Shown here: positions 10,142 to 19,477 of the stretch, piece after piece
Position numbering within the stretch: the stretch's first letter is position 1
Layout: each line of letters opens with the position of its first letter
Origin: Helicobacter jaachi
GTDB taxonomy: Bacteria > Campylobacterota > Campylobacteria > Campylobacterales > Helicobacteraceae
NCBI RefSeq assembly: GCF_000763135.2
Contig: NZ_JRPR02000003.1
Location: 62,001-126,000, forward strand
DNA length: 64,000 bases
Direction of reading: 5' to 3'
The notes under the pieces: generated by a model
Seen by the model: the letters and a program-made list of their open reading frames with translations, nothing else
Database searches by the model: none
Told to the model about the DNA's origin: nothing
Program-made: the position numbers and the translations under genes

Positions 10142-10346
10142 TGTAATGTTTAAAGAAATATTAATTAAGGAATAAAAAGGGATATTTTGGATATAAAGTT
10201 ATTATTTTATTTTACTTTTTTAAAAAATATTTACAAAAATATCCTAACATAAGGGAGATTTTAAGCAATAATTCGACAACAAATCCCCAAACATAGCATA
10301 CAAACAACAGCCAGTGTAAATGTGGAAATAGGGAAGGAGCAAGGGA

Positions 10347-11831
10347 ATGAGCGAGGATTGTGAGGTAGTTTTGGTTGGCGGGGGAATAATGAGTTTTACT
10401 CTAGCGGCTATGCTAAGAGAGCTTAATCCTTGCGCGCAAATTAATTTGTATGAAATGCTAGATGATGTGGCATTAGAGAGCAGTATGGTATGGAATAATG
10501 CCGGCACGGGGCATCAAGCACTATGCGAGCTAAACTACACACCTCAAAGGGCAGATGGCAGCATTGATATTTCTAAGGCATTAAACATTAATCAACAATA
10601 CGAATTAAGTAAAGAATTTTGGGCATATTGCGTGCGGCAGCAGATTCTAAAAGAGCCTAGCACTTTTATTAATCCCTTGCCGCATTTAAGCTTTGTGGTA
10701 GATGATATTATCCCCTATCTTAAGGCGCGCTATGAAAATCTTAAGACTTCTCCTCTTTTTAAGGCTATGCAATATAGCGAGGATAGAGGGCAAATTGCGC
10801 AATGGGCGCCGCTTTTGCTAGAAGGGCGAGATACTCATCAAAAGATTGCCGCTACTTATGTGGAGGGTGGAAGTGATGTGGATTTTGGCGAGATTGTACG
10901 GCAGCTTAAAAGCAGTCTTGTGCGACAAAGCGGATTTAATCTTTACCTTAAACATAAAGTGCGGGATTTAAAAAAGATAGGTAAATCGTGGCAACTAGAT
11001 ATTTGTAATCTCGCAAATGGACAAAATAAGCAAGTAAATGCGCAGTTTGTATTTTTAGGCGCAGGGGGTGGCTCATTCCCACTTTTACAAAAGAGTAAAA
11101 TCCCTCAAGGGCGCGGGTATGGTGGTTTCCCTGTAGGAGGATTGTGGCTTGTGTGTAAAAATCCAAACATTATAAATAAACACCATGCAAAAATTTATGG
11201 CAAAGCCTCCATTGGCGACCCACCTATGTCTGTCCCTCATTTAGATACTCGCATTATTCAGGGCAAAAAAGAGCTACTTTTTGGTCCATATGCGGGCTTT
11301 AATACTAAATTTTTAAAGCATGGCAGCCTCTTTGACTTCCCTTTATCCATACAAATGAGCAATTGCGCGCCTATTTTGCAAGCAGGCGTTGATAATATTC
11401 CCCTCACAATCTATCTCATCAAGCAAATTCTTATGTCTAATAAGCAGCGTATGCGTAAGCTTAATATGTTTTGTCCTGCGGCACGGCTTGAGGACTGGGA
11501 GGCGCGATTTGCAGGGCAGAGAGTGCAGATTATTAAGAAAAATACAAAAGGGCGGGGGAGCTTGCAGTTTGGCACGGAGGTTATCACATCAAGCGATGGT
11601 TCGCTAGCAGTTTTGCTTGGCGCATCTCCGGGGGCTTCTACGGCGGTAAATATTATGCTGCAAGTGCTTGAATCTTGCTTTGCTAAAGATATGCAATCAA
11701 ACCTATGGCGGGAGAAATTAGCTCATATGATACCCTCTTATCATTGCTCGCTGCAGGAGAATATAGCGCATTTTAATCATCACCGCGCCCAAACTGCTCA
11801 AACGCTCAATATCCCCTTTTGCCCTATCTAG
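10347..11831 (+). CDS. mqo: Malate:quinone oxidoreductase
   Basis: 494 residues, FAD-dependent peripheral membrane enzyme oxidising malate to oxaloacetate with electron transfer to quinone. GGGIMSFTLAAMLREL at residues 10-25 is the dinucleotide-binding start. NAGTGHQALCELNYTP is the Mqo family signature. GASPGASTAVNIM near the C-terminus completes the FAD fold. AGGAG lies ten bases before ATG. Helicobacter lacks the usual NAD malate dehydrogenase, so Mqo would supply that citric-acid-cycle step. Confidence 0.95.
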   Translation: MSEDCEVVLVGGGIMSFTLAAMLRELNPCAQINLYEMLDDVALESSMVWNNAGTGHQALCELNYTPQRADGSIDISKALNINQQYELSKEFWAYCVRQQILKEPSTFINPLPHLSFVVDDIIPYLKARYENLKTSPLFKAMQYSEDRGQIAQWAPLLLEGRDTHQKIAATYVEGGSDVDFGEIVRQLKSSLVRQSGFNLYLKHKVRDLKKIGKSWQLDICNLANGQNKQVNAQFVFLGAGGGSFPLLQKSKIPQGRGYGGFPVGGLWLVCKNPNIINKHHAKIYGKASIGDPPMSVPHLDTRIIQGKKELLFGPYAGFNTKFLKHGSLFDFPLSIQMSNCAPILQAGVDNIPLTIYLIKQILMSNKQRMRKLNMFCPAARLEDWEARFAGQRVQIIKKNTKGRGSLQFGTEVITSSDGSLAVLLGASPGASTAVNIMLQVLESCFAKDMQSNLWREKLAHMIPSYHCSLQENIAHFNHHRAQTAQTLNIPFCPI

Positions 11832-11854
11832 ATTCTTAATTCCTCCATACTTTT

Positions 11855-12040
11855 AGGCGCAAATGTGCGGCTTTTTATCAAAAAAGCAACATATAGAATC
11901 TAGCCTCAAAAAACAAGTTGATAGATGCGTAAGCAGCTCTAACTTTATACTTTAGGCGCGTAAAACGGGCTTTGCTCATTTGGGTAAGATGCGCGCGGCT
12001 TTTTATCAAAAAAGCAATAGCGCGGAAATTATAGAATCTA
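11855..12040 (+). repeat. Dispersed intergenic repeat: one half copy (F) plus one full copy (A)
   Basis: The stretch between mqo and the lipoprotein operon is filled by a repeat also seen at 25798-25950. The full copy spans 11892-12040, bounded at both ends by TATAGAATCTA. Inside are AAGTTGATAGATG, a CTAACTTTATACTTT segment, GGGCTTTGCTCATTTG and a GCTTTTTATCAAAAAAGC hairpin framed by CGCG. Before it, 11855-11899 repeats only the last part (TGCGGCTTTTTATCAAAAAAGC then TATAGAATCTAGCC). The right end overlaps the stop codon of the LPP20-like gene, so the motif also forms the last codons of a protein. Confidence 0.75.
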
Positions 12041-12946
12041 AGGACGTTCAATCCACTCTTGAATTTTCTTATAGAGCTGCACGCTCACGCGCTGCGAGGC
12101 AAAGCGCAAAGCCTCATCAAAACTAGCCGCATAATGCGTATAATCTAGGCTTGTGTTGAAAATAGGATTATTGCGGCAGTCAAAAATACTAAAGATAAGG
12201 CTAATTTTAATGCCATTATTCGCGCCCTCTACATGCACTTTTGCCTTTAAAACCTGTGTCGCCTCACCATCAAGACTATAAAAATATCCCAATTCTTTTG
12301 CCAAATCACTCGTGATAATATCATTTGGCATATTGCTTTCAACTATCAGGCGCGCTGTGGGGAGTGGGGTATTGTGGCTAAGCATATTCTCAAGTGAAGT
12401 AATAGGCTTAGAGGCAGTATTAAGCGTTTGCAAAAGCGTGCCATAAAGACGCAAACTACCCAAAGCCTTTTCAAGTCGCACCTTATCTTTAATGGAAAGC
12501 GTGCTACATTTATTTAAACTAGCCATATTTAAAGCATTATATGTGCTATCAAATTGTTTTTTAAACTGCGAGATAAGCGAGCTTTTAGGGATTTCAGCCC
12601 GAATATAGAATCTATCATTTTCAAACGCGTCCTTTGTGTAGCGCACATCATTTAACTCTATGCCCGCACTATTTAGCCAAACATCATTGCTTGAATTATA
12701 CGACATAAGATTATCCTGCCGCTGCGTGTTGGAGCTAAATTGCGAGCTTACTTCGACATTAATTTGCGTAATAATATCACTCAAAGCATTGGCTTTGGCA
12801 GCATCAAGGGTTTTGGCACTTCCAAAACCAATAAGGAGGCTTGCATTCGCTTCATTTTTCCCATACCATGAGGGTGGCTTAGGCGTGCCATTAGAGCAGC
12901 CAAGCGTTATAAGCACAGATAGGATAAATAAAATAATGCGGCGCAT
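12038..12946 (-). CDS. LPP20-like lipoprotein, last gene of lipoprotein operon
   Basis: 302 residues. Lipoprotein signal with lipobox Leu-Ile-Thr-Leu-Gly-Cys (Cys 17). The first half (PPSWYGKNEANASLLIGFGSAKTLDAAKANALSDIITQINVEV) is LPP20-like: a W-Y start, then a G-x-G/A strand and a helix of alternating Ala, as in Helicobacter Lpp20 and FlgP. The second half has no recognised domain. Fourth gene of COG3014-lpoB-LPP20-LPP20, with GGAGG before ATG. Likely in the outer membrane facing the periplasm. A FlgP-like flagellar role is an alternative I cannot exclude. Confidence 0.7.
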   Translation of the reverse strand: MRRIILFILSVLITLGCSNGTPKPPSWYGKNEANASLLIGFGSAKTLDAAKANALSDIITQINVEVSSQFSSNTQRQDNLMSYNSSNDVWLNSAGIELNDVRYTKDAFENDRFYIRAEIPKSSLISQFKKQFDSTYNALNMASLNKCSTLSIKDKVRLEKALGSLRLYGTLLQTLNTASKPITSLENMLSHNTPLPTARLIVESNMPNDIITSDLAKELGYFYSLDGEATQVLKAKVHVEGANNGIKISLIFSIFDCRNNPIFNTSLDYTHYAASFDEALRFASQRVSVQLYKKIQEWIERP

Positions 12947-12991
12947 AATGCCTCCTTAGATTCATAAAAGATTTACAAACTTAAAATGACA

Positions 12992-13585
12992 TTATTCAAT
13001 CACAAAGCTTGTGTCAACAGATTTGATAGCCTCTTGCTTTACTTTGGCAGGAAGCGCGCTTTTATTGATTTCTTTTTTCACATTTGCCTGCAATTTAGCC
13101 TTAAGCTCGGGATTAAGCTTAATTAGCACAAAAATCTTAGTGGCATCTTGTGTAATCCAAGTGTCTGTTTGCTTTGTGCCGCTAAGTGTTTGAGACACGC
13201 TTTGCTTAGTGATTTGCTCGCTAGCTTTTGATACTTGCGCATCTTGTGCAGAAGTTCCCATACTCATACTTGCAGCACGATTGATAACGCCCTCAATTTC
13301 AGTTGCCACTTGCCTTGCAAGCTCGTCTCTAGCCAAAGCCAAAGCCTCTGTGCGCGCATAGCCCAAATCACCATTTACAATATCAGCAGTGCCTATGGCG
13401 CTCATATCGCCCTGTCCGCCATTTAGCACCCAATTCGGTGCGCCTTGAATATTAAGGGCTTGGAGCGCTTTTTTATCAATTTTTTTAGCGCCCTCGCCCA
13501 AAGCATCATCTTTATCCCCACAACCTGCGATGAATAATGCCGCCAACATACCGCCTGCTATAATGTGTTTTACATTTGTTTTCAT
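12992..13585 (-). CDS. LPP20 family lipoprotein
   Basis: 197 residues. Signal with lipobox Leu-Phe-Ile-Ala-Gly-Cys (Cys 22). NIQGAPNWVLNGG followed by MSAIGTADI and EALALARDELARQVATEIEGV is the LPP20 domain core, as in H. pylori Lpp20. The protein ends in a Lys/Ala-rich helix (LKAKLQANVKKEINKSALPAKVKQ). Third gene of the operon. The equivalent gene in other proteobacteria also sits beside LpoB and COG3014 homologues. Function unknown, probably envelope assembly or peptidoglycan-related. Confidence 0.8.
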   Translation of the reverse strand: MKTNVKHIIAGGMLAALFIAGCGDKDDALGEGAKKIDKKALQALNIQGAPNWVLNGGQGDMSAIGTADIVNGDLGYARTEALALARDELARQVATEIEGVINRAASMSMGTSAQDAQVSKASEQITKQSVSQTLSGTKQTDTWITQDATKIFVLIKLNPELKAKLQANVKKEINKSALPAKVKQEAIKSVDTSFVIE

Positions 13586-13613
13586 TATGTCTCCTTTTTA
13601 AAAAATTAAGCTC

Positions 13614-14219
13614 TTACCAACTCACAGAAGAGTTAGAGCCAAGTTTGATGATATTTACTTCATCGTCCCATACTACAAGCCCACTTTTGAGGTTTGTAAG
13701 TGTAAGCAAGAAGTAATAATCTGTGCGCTGCTTTGAGCCAACTTTAGTATTTTTCTGCACAATCTTGCCTGAAAGGGAATATTCTGGCGCTTTTAGCGTG
13801 CCTTTTTCAATGGTAGTGTGTTGGTCAAACTCATCATCATCGCGCACACTTCGCCCCATTGATATACCCTTATCTTTCTTATCGCCTACAGCAAGTGTGA
13901 GCAAGAATTTCCCACTATTGCGCATATCGCGCGTTACTTTGCGCGTAAGCTGGTCTGTGTCAATGGTCTGCATAGTGTCATTTACCACACCTGAAATCAT
14001 AAGCACCTTTGGCGAACCTGCACTTGATATCTTACGCACATAACCACTACTAAGCAAAGATTGCACACTATCGCTTGCCGCTTTCTCAATATCGTGATAA
14101 TCAAGCCCCATACTCGTATATGACTTAGAATCTGCTGTATCGATATATTGAGGCGATGTGCTACACCCTGCCACTACCAACGCACTAATAACCACTCCAT
14201 ACAAAAACCTTTTATTCAC
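13614..14219 (-). CDS. lpoB: Penicillin-binding protein activator LpoB-like lipoprotein
   Basis: 201 residues. GTG start (overlapping the upstream stop by eight bases) with GGAGG upstream. Lipobox Leu-Val-Val-Ala-Gly-Cys (Cys 19). The body matches LpoB: PKVLMISGVVNDTMQTIDTDQLTRKVTRDM, then a SGKFLLT strand and a C-terminal LSGKIVQKNTKVGSKQRTDYYFLLTLTNLKSGLVVWDDE. In enterobacteria LpoB is an outer-membrane lipoprotein that stimulates PBP1B. A role with PBP1 here is inferred, not shown. Confidence 0.82.
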   Translation of the reverse strand: MNKRFLYGVVISALVVAGCSTSPQYIDTADSKSYTSMGLDYHDIEKAASDSVQSLLSSGYVRKISSAGSPKVLMISGVVNDTMQTIDTDQLTRKVTRDMRNSGKFLLTLAVGDKKDKGISMGRSVRDDDEFDQHTTIEKGTLKAPEYSLSGKIVQKNTKVGSKQRTDYYFLLTLTNLKSGLVVWDDEVNIIKLGSNSSVSW

Positions 14220-15645
14220 TCATACCTCCTTTTAAGATTCTATAAGTTGGATTACTACCTTTAACTCGTAGGTAGAGGATATTATCGTGTTTTTCACACA
14301 AAACGACAACATTGCGCAATTTTTGCGCTTTTTCTTGCAATAATGGGTCATTTATGCACTCAAAATGCACATTATATAGCCCATATCCATCAGCTTGCAA
14401 ACTCACATCGCCTGCATTATTTGGAATCTGCATAGCCAAAATTCGATTAGGCAAAGCTGTAGCAATGCGCACATCGGCACTTGTCGTCCCTATAGAATAA
14501 AGCATACCTGCCAATGCACCAGCTGTGCCTAACTGGTCGCTTAGGACCGCTTGTGTGCTAGCTTTTAATATCGCAGAGGTAATCGCACGCGTAAGGATAA
14601 AGGGCAGTTGCTTTTCAAACTCATTGGCAATCACCGCATCAAGCAAGCTTATCTCATTAGCCTCAATTTTACTGCTAGCATTTAGCGCATAATAAGTCCG
14701 CGCGCTTGTTACACCTGCTATGATGGTTGGCACAGAAACACCCACATGCAAAACATTGCTGCTCACCAAATACGCGGGCAAATCAAGCGACATATCTTGT
14801 TTATACGCACTTTTTCCATCTTCTATGATAATCCAAGTGTATTTCTGCGCTAATTTACCTGTTTTGCGATTTTGCATAACCTGTAAATCTTGATTTATCA
14901 CTTGAGCTTTATTTATCCCATAAGATTCTTTATATAAATCTAAAGCCTTGCTATAATCTCCCTCGCTCATAAAAAATAGCGCAGATACATAGCTCACAGC
15001 AGGATTTATAAAGCCTCCATAGGCATGAAAATTTTTCAAATTACTATATTGCTGCTCCAAAACAGGCGAGATAGCTTGCGTTGAGGCACTCATATCCACT
15101 TGATTAAGCGTTTTATCTTGTGCGCTTTGTTTGCTTTCTTCTGCCATAGCCTTTTGAATATCTTTATTGAAGTAGTCTTTTGCCCTGCGTTGCCTATCAT
15201 TAGCGCGGTTAAATTCCACACGCGCCAAAGCATAATCGCCCTGCGACATTGCATTAAGCGCCTTGTAGTAATTAAACATAACGCCCTCATAAATATTACC
15301 GCGATATGTCTTTACATTTTCGTTTAAAATCACAGCCCCTACATTGCCAAAAATACCACCCAGCAGCCCTTCTGCCTCATATTGGCTAAATAATAACTCC
15401 CCTTGCTCTAAAATTGCCGCAGTGTCCTGCTGCTGCGAGCTAAAGCCGCTGATACCCGCCTGCAGATTCCATAATACATCACCTGATGAGCCTGCCTCTT
15501 TTTTGGCATATTCATAAGCCTTTTTATCTTCCCCACCATAGTAATGCTTATTAAAAGATTCCAAACTGCCTTGATGTGAGCATGCACTTATAAAAAATAT
15601 GCTTATCCATAATGTCGCCCATGTCGCTAAAGTGGCATATCTCAC
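14212..15645 (-). CDS. COG3014-family lipoprotein, first gene of lipoprotein operon
   Basis: About 477 residues. A GTG at 15645 with GGGGGA five bases upstream is preferred over a TTG 12 bases earlier, which has no ribosome site. The signal ends in Phe-Ile-Ser-Ala-Cys. The middle is helical and TPR-like (VMFNYYKALNAMSQGDYALARVEFNRANDRQ and ALFFMSEGDYSKALDLYKE). The C-terminal half is beta/alpha with a long hydrophobic Ala/Gly-rich stretch. This is the COG3014 pattern, a family of unknown function usually encoded beside LpoB and LPP20 lipoproteins. Translationally coupled to lpoB. Confidence 0.75.
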   Translation of the reverse strand: MRYATLATWATLWISIFFISACSHQGSLESFNKHYYGGEDKKAYEYAKKEAGSSGDVLWNLQAGISGFSSQQQDTAAILEQGELLFSQYEAEGLLGGIFGNVGAVILNENVKTYRGNIYEGVMFNYYKALNAMSQGDYALARVEFNRANDRQRRAKDYFNKDIQKAMAEESKQSAQDKTLNQVDMSASTQAISPVLEQQYSNLKNFHAYGGFINPAVSYVSALFFMSEGDYSKALDLYKESYGINKAQVINQDLQVMQNRKTGKLAQKYTWIIIEDGKSAYKQDMSLDLPAYLVSSNVLHVGVSVPTIIAGVTSARTYYALNASSKIEANEISLLDAVIANEFEKQLPFILTRAITSAILKASTQAVLSDQLGTAGALAGMLYSIGTTSADVRIATALPNRILAMQIPNNAGDVSLQADGYGLYNVHFECINDPLLQEKAQKLRNVVVLCEKHDNILYLRVKGSNPTYRILKGGMSE

Positions 15646-15877
15646 AATTTCCCCCAAAATTCAAAAATCTCTAAATGTAAAATAAAGGTAAAGAATAAAA
15701 GCCCTTATTATAATCGCCCAATCTTTAAGTTTCACTTTAATTTCACAATATTTTATTAGTATGCGAGGCTCAAATATAGAATCTAGCCCAAAATTTAGCT
15801 CAAAGCAAATATGGCAAAACAACAAACGCCATAGATGTTCTCAAGGTAGATTCTATAAATTTCGCAAGGATTATAAG

Positions 15878-17392
15878 GTGAAGCGGTTTTTATTATACAT
15901 TCACATGGTGCTTATGTGTATAGTGGTTTTTGGGTGCAGCACACAGATTCCTACACTTGATGAAACTGCCACACAAGCGCATATCCCGCAGAAATTTAGC
16001 AATCTCACTCCCTCTTTGCAAAATACCTCACAAAAAGACTTGAGCGCGCTACAAAGCGATTATGCAAAGCTTGAAGAGCAGCCCTTTAGCCTGCAGCAGT
16101 TTATGACGCTCATTGATGATAAATCATTGCATAAGATTCTAAGTATCGCGCTAGAAAAAAACACAAATGTGCTCACGATGATTTCACGCATTAAGCAAGC
16201 TAAATCACAAGTTAAAATTAACACCGCAAGCATATTTCCAACCATTAATGCTGGTATTAATTCAAGCTATATTGATAATCGCACACTCTCACAAAGCACG
16301 GTTGTGCGCCCGGGAGCAAACTCTATAAATGCAAATGTGAGTATGAGCTGGGAGCTTGATTTATTTGGCAAGCTTAACGCCCTGCGTCAATCAAGCAAAA
16401 AAGATTATGCCCAAGCCCAAAGTAATCTCGCCTTTGCGCAAATCTCGCTTATCGCTGAAGTAGCGACTTTGTATTTTACCCTGCGCGATAATGCTAACGC
16501 GCTTATGCAAGCGCAAAGCACATTACGTAATTTAGAGCAAATTGAGGCAATTAATGCGGATAAATTTCAATTAGGCTTAATTGATATTAGCACTTATCAA
16601 ACTTTTATTACTAGCACAACAACGCAAAAAAATACCTATGAAACGCTGCGCTACACCTTTGAGCAGAATAAAAATGCCTTGCTTGTGCTATTAAATATTA
16701 ATGTTGATGAGCTTGCACAAAGCATTGATTTTCTAGATTCTAAAACATATACTTTTCCACATATCGCGACATTTTATGTAGATAAAATGCCAAGTGATAT
16801 TTTGCTCTCCCGCCCTGATATTCAAGCAAGCCTCTATGCGCTGCATTCCCAACTTTATAAGCAGACAAATGCTAAGGCTGCGCGCTTACCCACTATCTCT
16901 CTTAGCGGCTCCATAGGTGAAGTGCTATATAGCACCAATGGCGCTGGCTCTATTGTCTTTCAGCTGGCAAATTCTATTACCGCGCCACTGCTTAACCGCA
17001 CTGCTTTAAAGCAAAATTATCTCATACAGCAGGAATTAAGCAAGGAAGCCTTTTACACACTGCAAAATAATGTAAATACTGCTCTAAGCGAAGTAGAAAA
17101 TGCTCTTTTTGATATAGAATCTAAAAAGCGTCAAGTGCAAAATACGCAAGGTGCGTATGAAGTGGGGGTAAAAACTTATGAGAGCAATGCTGCTAAAAAT
17201 ATGCGTGGATTGCTTGATAGGAATGATTTTTTAACTACAGAAAATACTTATTTGAGCCTGCAAACGCAGCTTTTTACAGCCAAAGCAAATGAGATGATTT
17301 CGCTTGTTACACTTTTTAAGGCTTTAGGTGGGAATTTAGCCCTAGCAGATTCTAAGCTAGATTCTAAAAATACATCATCACAAGGACAATGA
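15878..17392 (+). CDS. TolC/NodT-type outer-membrane efflux lipoprotein
   Basis: 504 residues. GTG start at 15878 chosen: AAGGA is seven bases upstream and the resulting N-terminus is a clean lipoprotein signal (Val-Val-Phe-Gly-Cys, Cys about 18). The longer frame adds 39 basic residues that would hide it. Two outer-membrane-efflux domains are visible: DLFGKLNALRQSSKKDYAQAQ with STQTFITS-like helical repeats, then RPDIQASLYALHSQL and FFTAKANEM-like helices. Forms the outer-membrane duct for the adaptor and ABC genes immediately downstream. Four-base overlap possible with the adaptor gene. Confidence 0.88.
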   Translation: MKRFLLYIHMVLMCIVVFGCSTQIPTLDETATQAHIPQKFSNLTPSLQNTSQKDLSALQSDYAKLEEQPFSLQQFMTLIDDKSLHKILSIALEKNTNVLTMISRIKQAKSQVKINTASIFPTINAGINSSYIDNRTLSQSTVVRPGANSINANVSMSWELDLFGKLNALRQSSKKDYAQAQSNLAFAQISLIAEVATLYFTLRDNANALMQAQSTLRNLEQIEAINADKFQLGLIDISTYQTFITSTTTQKNTYETLRYTFEQNKNALLVLLNINVDELAQSIDFLDSKTYTFPHIATFYVDKMPSDILLSRPDIQASLYALHSQLYKQTNAKAARLPTISLSGSIGEVLYSTNGAGSIVFQLANSITAPLLNRTALKQNYLIQQELSKEAFYTLQNNVNTALSEVENALFDIESKKRQVQNTQGAYEVGVKTYESNAAKNMRGLLDRNDFLTTENTYLSLQTQLFTAKANEMISLVTLFKALGGNLALADSKLDSKNTSSQGQ

Positions 17393-17394
17393 CA

Positions 17395-18708
17395 ATGAAT
17401 CTCTATGAAACACTAAAAGTAAAAAAATCCTCAAATAAAAAACTCACTCCATTTGCGTGGGTTATGATACTTGGCGGCGTGGTGATACTTGGCGCGCTTG
17501 TATTTTTCTTATGGAATTTTTTTGGCACAAAAATCACTTATGAAACCACTAGAGCCACTTATGGCGACATTAAATCAAGCATTTCCGCTTCTGGCTCTAT
17601 TTCTCCTGTGAATGAAGTAGAAATTGGGAGCGTTATTTCTGGGCTTGTGCTTGAAGTGCTTGTTGATGAAAATGATGAAGTTAAAAAGGGGCAAGTATTA
17701 GCGCGTATTAATCCAGAGAGTATTAATCAAGAAATTGCGCGCTATGAGGCACAGCTCAACTCCGCTCAAGCCAATCTTAAAGCTAGTGAGCGCACGCTAG
17801 CGGATAGAAAATGGAATTATGATAGGCTAAAAGAGCTTTATGACGCCACAAAGGGCGCTTCGCCTTCGCTGCTTGAATTACAAACAGCGAAGACAAACTA
17901 TACCGCAGCGCTCTCTGATGTGGAGGTAAAGCGCGCTTCTATTGTGGAGATTCAAACCAGCATTGAGACTGCCAAAATTAATTTAAAAAATTCCGAAATT
18001 GTCTCATCAGTTGATGGCATTGTTTTAACGCGCAATGTCGAAGTAGGGCAGAGCGTGGCTGCTAGCTTTCAATCACCCACACTTTTTAAAGTGGCTGAAA
18101 ATCTCGCAGAAATGCAGCTAGTGGCGAGTATTTCGGAAGCAGATATTGGCAAAGTAAAAGAGGGGCAAGATGTGGTTTTCACCGTTGATGCCTATCCAGA
18201 TAGGAGCTTTCATACAAAGGTTAATCGCGTGAATTTTGGCTCAGGCGATGGCACCACGACAAGTTCATCAAGCTCAAGCTCTAGTTCTAGTGCGAGTTCA
18301 AGCTCGAGCATTATTATTTATCGCGCCAAAATGGAAGTGGATAATAAATCTCTGCTTTTGCGCCCAGATATGAGTGCTACGGCAGATATTATCATTGCTA
18401 ATGCCACAAATGCCTTGCTTGTGCCAAATGCTGCGCTTTATTTTGATTTAAATAAATCTTTGCAAAAAGCAGGGGCAAAAAAGAGTGGTTCTGCGCTTGG
18501 CTCGATGTTTTCTCCCCCTCCACGCCCAAGAGCGCAGATTAATACTAGACAAAAAGAGCATGGCAAAAGCGGCACATTGTGGATTCTAAAAGATGGCAAT
18601 CCTGTGGCGGTGAATGTGGAAATTGGCATAACTGATGGCAATTATGCGCAGATTCTAAGCGGCATTGATGAGAATGCGGATATTATCACAGGCGTGAAAG
18701 TCAATTAG
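17395..18708 (+). CDS. macA: MacA-like periplasmic adaptor (HlyD/membrane fusion protein)
   Basis: 437 residues. One N-terminal membrane helix (about 22-44), biotinyl-lipoyl-like halves (GSVISGLVLEVLVDENDEVKKGQVLARI and EIVSSVDGIVLTRNVEVGQSV), a coiled-coil hairpin between them, then a beta-barrel domain. The ATG at 17395 is favoured because AAGGA is eight bases away; the ATG at 17389 would be too close. Oddity: a run of some 15 serines with one Ala (about residues 289-306) inside the beta-barrel region, absent from MacA proteins I know. Links the TolC-like duct to the MacB-like transporter. Confidence 0.87.
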   Translation: MNLYETLKVKKSSNKKLTPFAWVMILGGVVILGALVFFLWNFFGTKITYETTRATYGDIKSSISASGSISPVNEVEIGSVISGLVLEVLVDENDEVKKGQVLARINPESINQEIARYEAQLNSAQANLKASERTLADRKWNYDRLKELYDATKGASPSLLELQTAKTNYTAALSDVEVKRASIVEIQTSIETAKINLKNSEIVSSVDGIVLTRNVEVGQSVAASFQSPTLFKVAENLAEMQLVASISEADIGKVKEGQDVVFTVDAYPDRSFHTKVNRVNFGSGDGTTTSSSSSSSSSSASSSSSIIIYRAKMEVDNKSLLLRPDMSATADIIIANATNALLVPNAALYFDLNKSLQKAGAKKSGSALGSMFSPPPRPRAQINTRQKEHGKSGTLWILKDGNPVAVNVEIGITDGNYAQILSGIDENADIITGVKVN

Positions 18709-18736
18709 ATTCTATAATGTTTAAGGAGCAAGGGCT

Positions 18737-19477
18737 GTGAGCGAAATGGCAGGACAAGAAGTAAAGCAAGCTTTTATAGAATCTAGAGAGGATTTTATTG
18801 TCCTAAAAGATGTGCGCAAAACCTATGGCAAGGGGGAGGGCGCATTTGAAGCCTTAAAAGGCGTAAGTTTAAGCATTGATAAAGGTGAATTTGTAGCGCT
18901 TATGGGACCTAGCGGCTCTGGTAAATCAAGCCTTGCAAATATACTTGGCACGCTTGATGTAGGCACAAGCGGGGAATACCTTTTCTGCGGAGTAAATGTC
19001 TTTGAGCTTACACAAAATCAGCGCGCACTGCTTAGGCGCAATTACATTGGTTTTATTTTTCAAGGATTTAATCTCTTAGCGCGCACAACAGCATTAGAAA
19101 ATGTTGAGCTGCCTCTTATGTATCGCGGTATGAAAAAAGCAGAGCGGGAGCAAATCGCCCTTGCCGCACTTGATAAGGTAGGGCTTAAAGATTGGGCATC
19201 TCATACAAGTGCTAAGCTTAGCGGCGGGCAGCAGCAGCGCGTAGCCATTGCGCGTGCGATTGCTTCAGAGCCATTATTCTTACTTGCCGATGAGCCAACA
19301 GGAAATCTTGACACTAAGCGTAGCGTGGAGATTATGGAGATTCTAAAAGGTCTTAATCAAGATTTAGGCATTACTATCCTTATGGTAACGCATGAACCAG
19401 ATATGGCAGAATATGCCAGCAGAGAATTGCATTTCTTAGATGGGCGATTGGTTGGCGATTCAAAGGAGCAGAAATGA
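18737..19477 (+). CDS. MacB/LolD-type ABC transporter ATP-binding protein
   Basis: 246 residues. Walker [10 protein letters not shown] (about residue 56), Q-loop FIFQGFNLL, signature LSGGQQQR (about 160), Walker [10 protein letters not shown], His switch VTHEP. The sequence belongs to the MacB/LolD/FtsE class. GTG start with AAGGAG eight bases upstream. In E. coli MacB the ATPase and permease are fused; here they are two genes overlapping by four bases. Powers the export system built with the adaptor and TolC-like genes. Confidence 0.93.
   Translation: MSEMAGQEVKQAFIESREDFIVLKDVRKTYGKGEGAFEALKGVSLSIDKGEFVALMGPSGSGKSSLANILGTLDVGTSGEYLFCGVNVFELTQNQRALLRRNYIGFIFQGFNLLARTTALENVELPLMYRGMKKAEREQIALAALDKVGLKDWASHTSAKLSGGQQQRVAIARAIASEPLFLLADEPTGNLDTKRSVEIMEILKGLNQDLGITILMVTHEPDMAEYASRELHFLDGRLVGDSKEQK

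Noticed and set aside
10142-10346. Operator from GGATATTTT / AAAATATCC before mqo
   Set aside because: The arms are some 50 bases apart in AT-rich DNA, where such pairs occur by chance.
18259-18313. Poly-Ser region as a slippage switch
   Set aside because: Serine codons are mixed and any gain or loss of units would be in frame.
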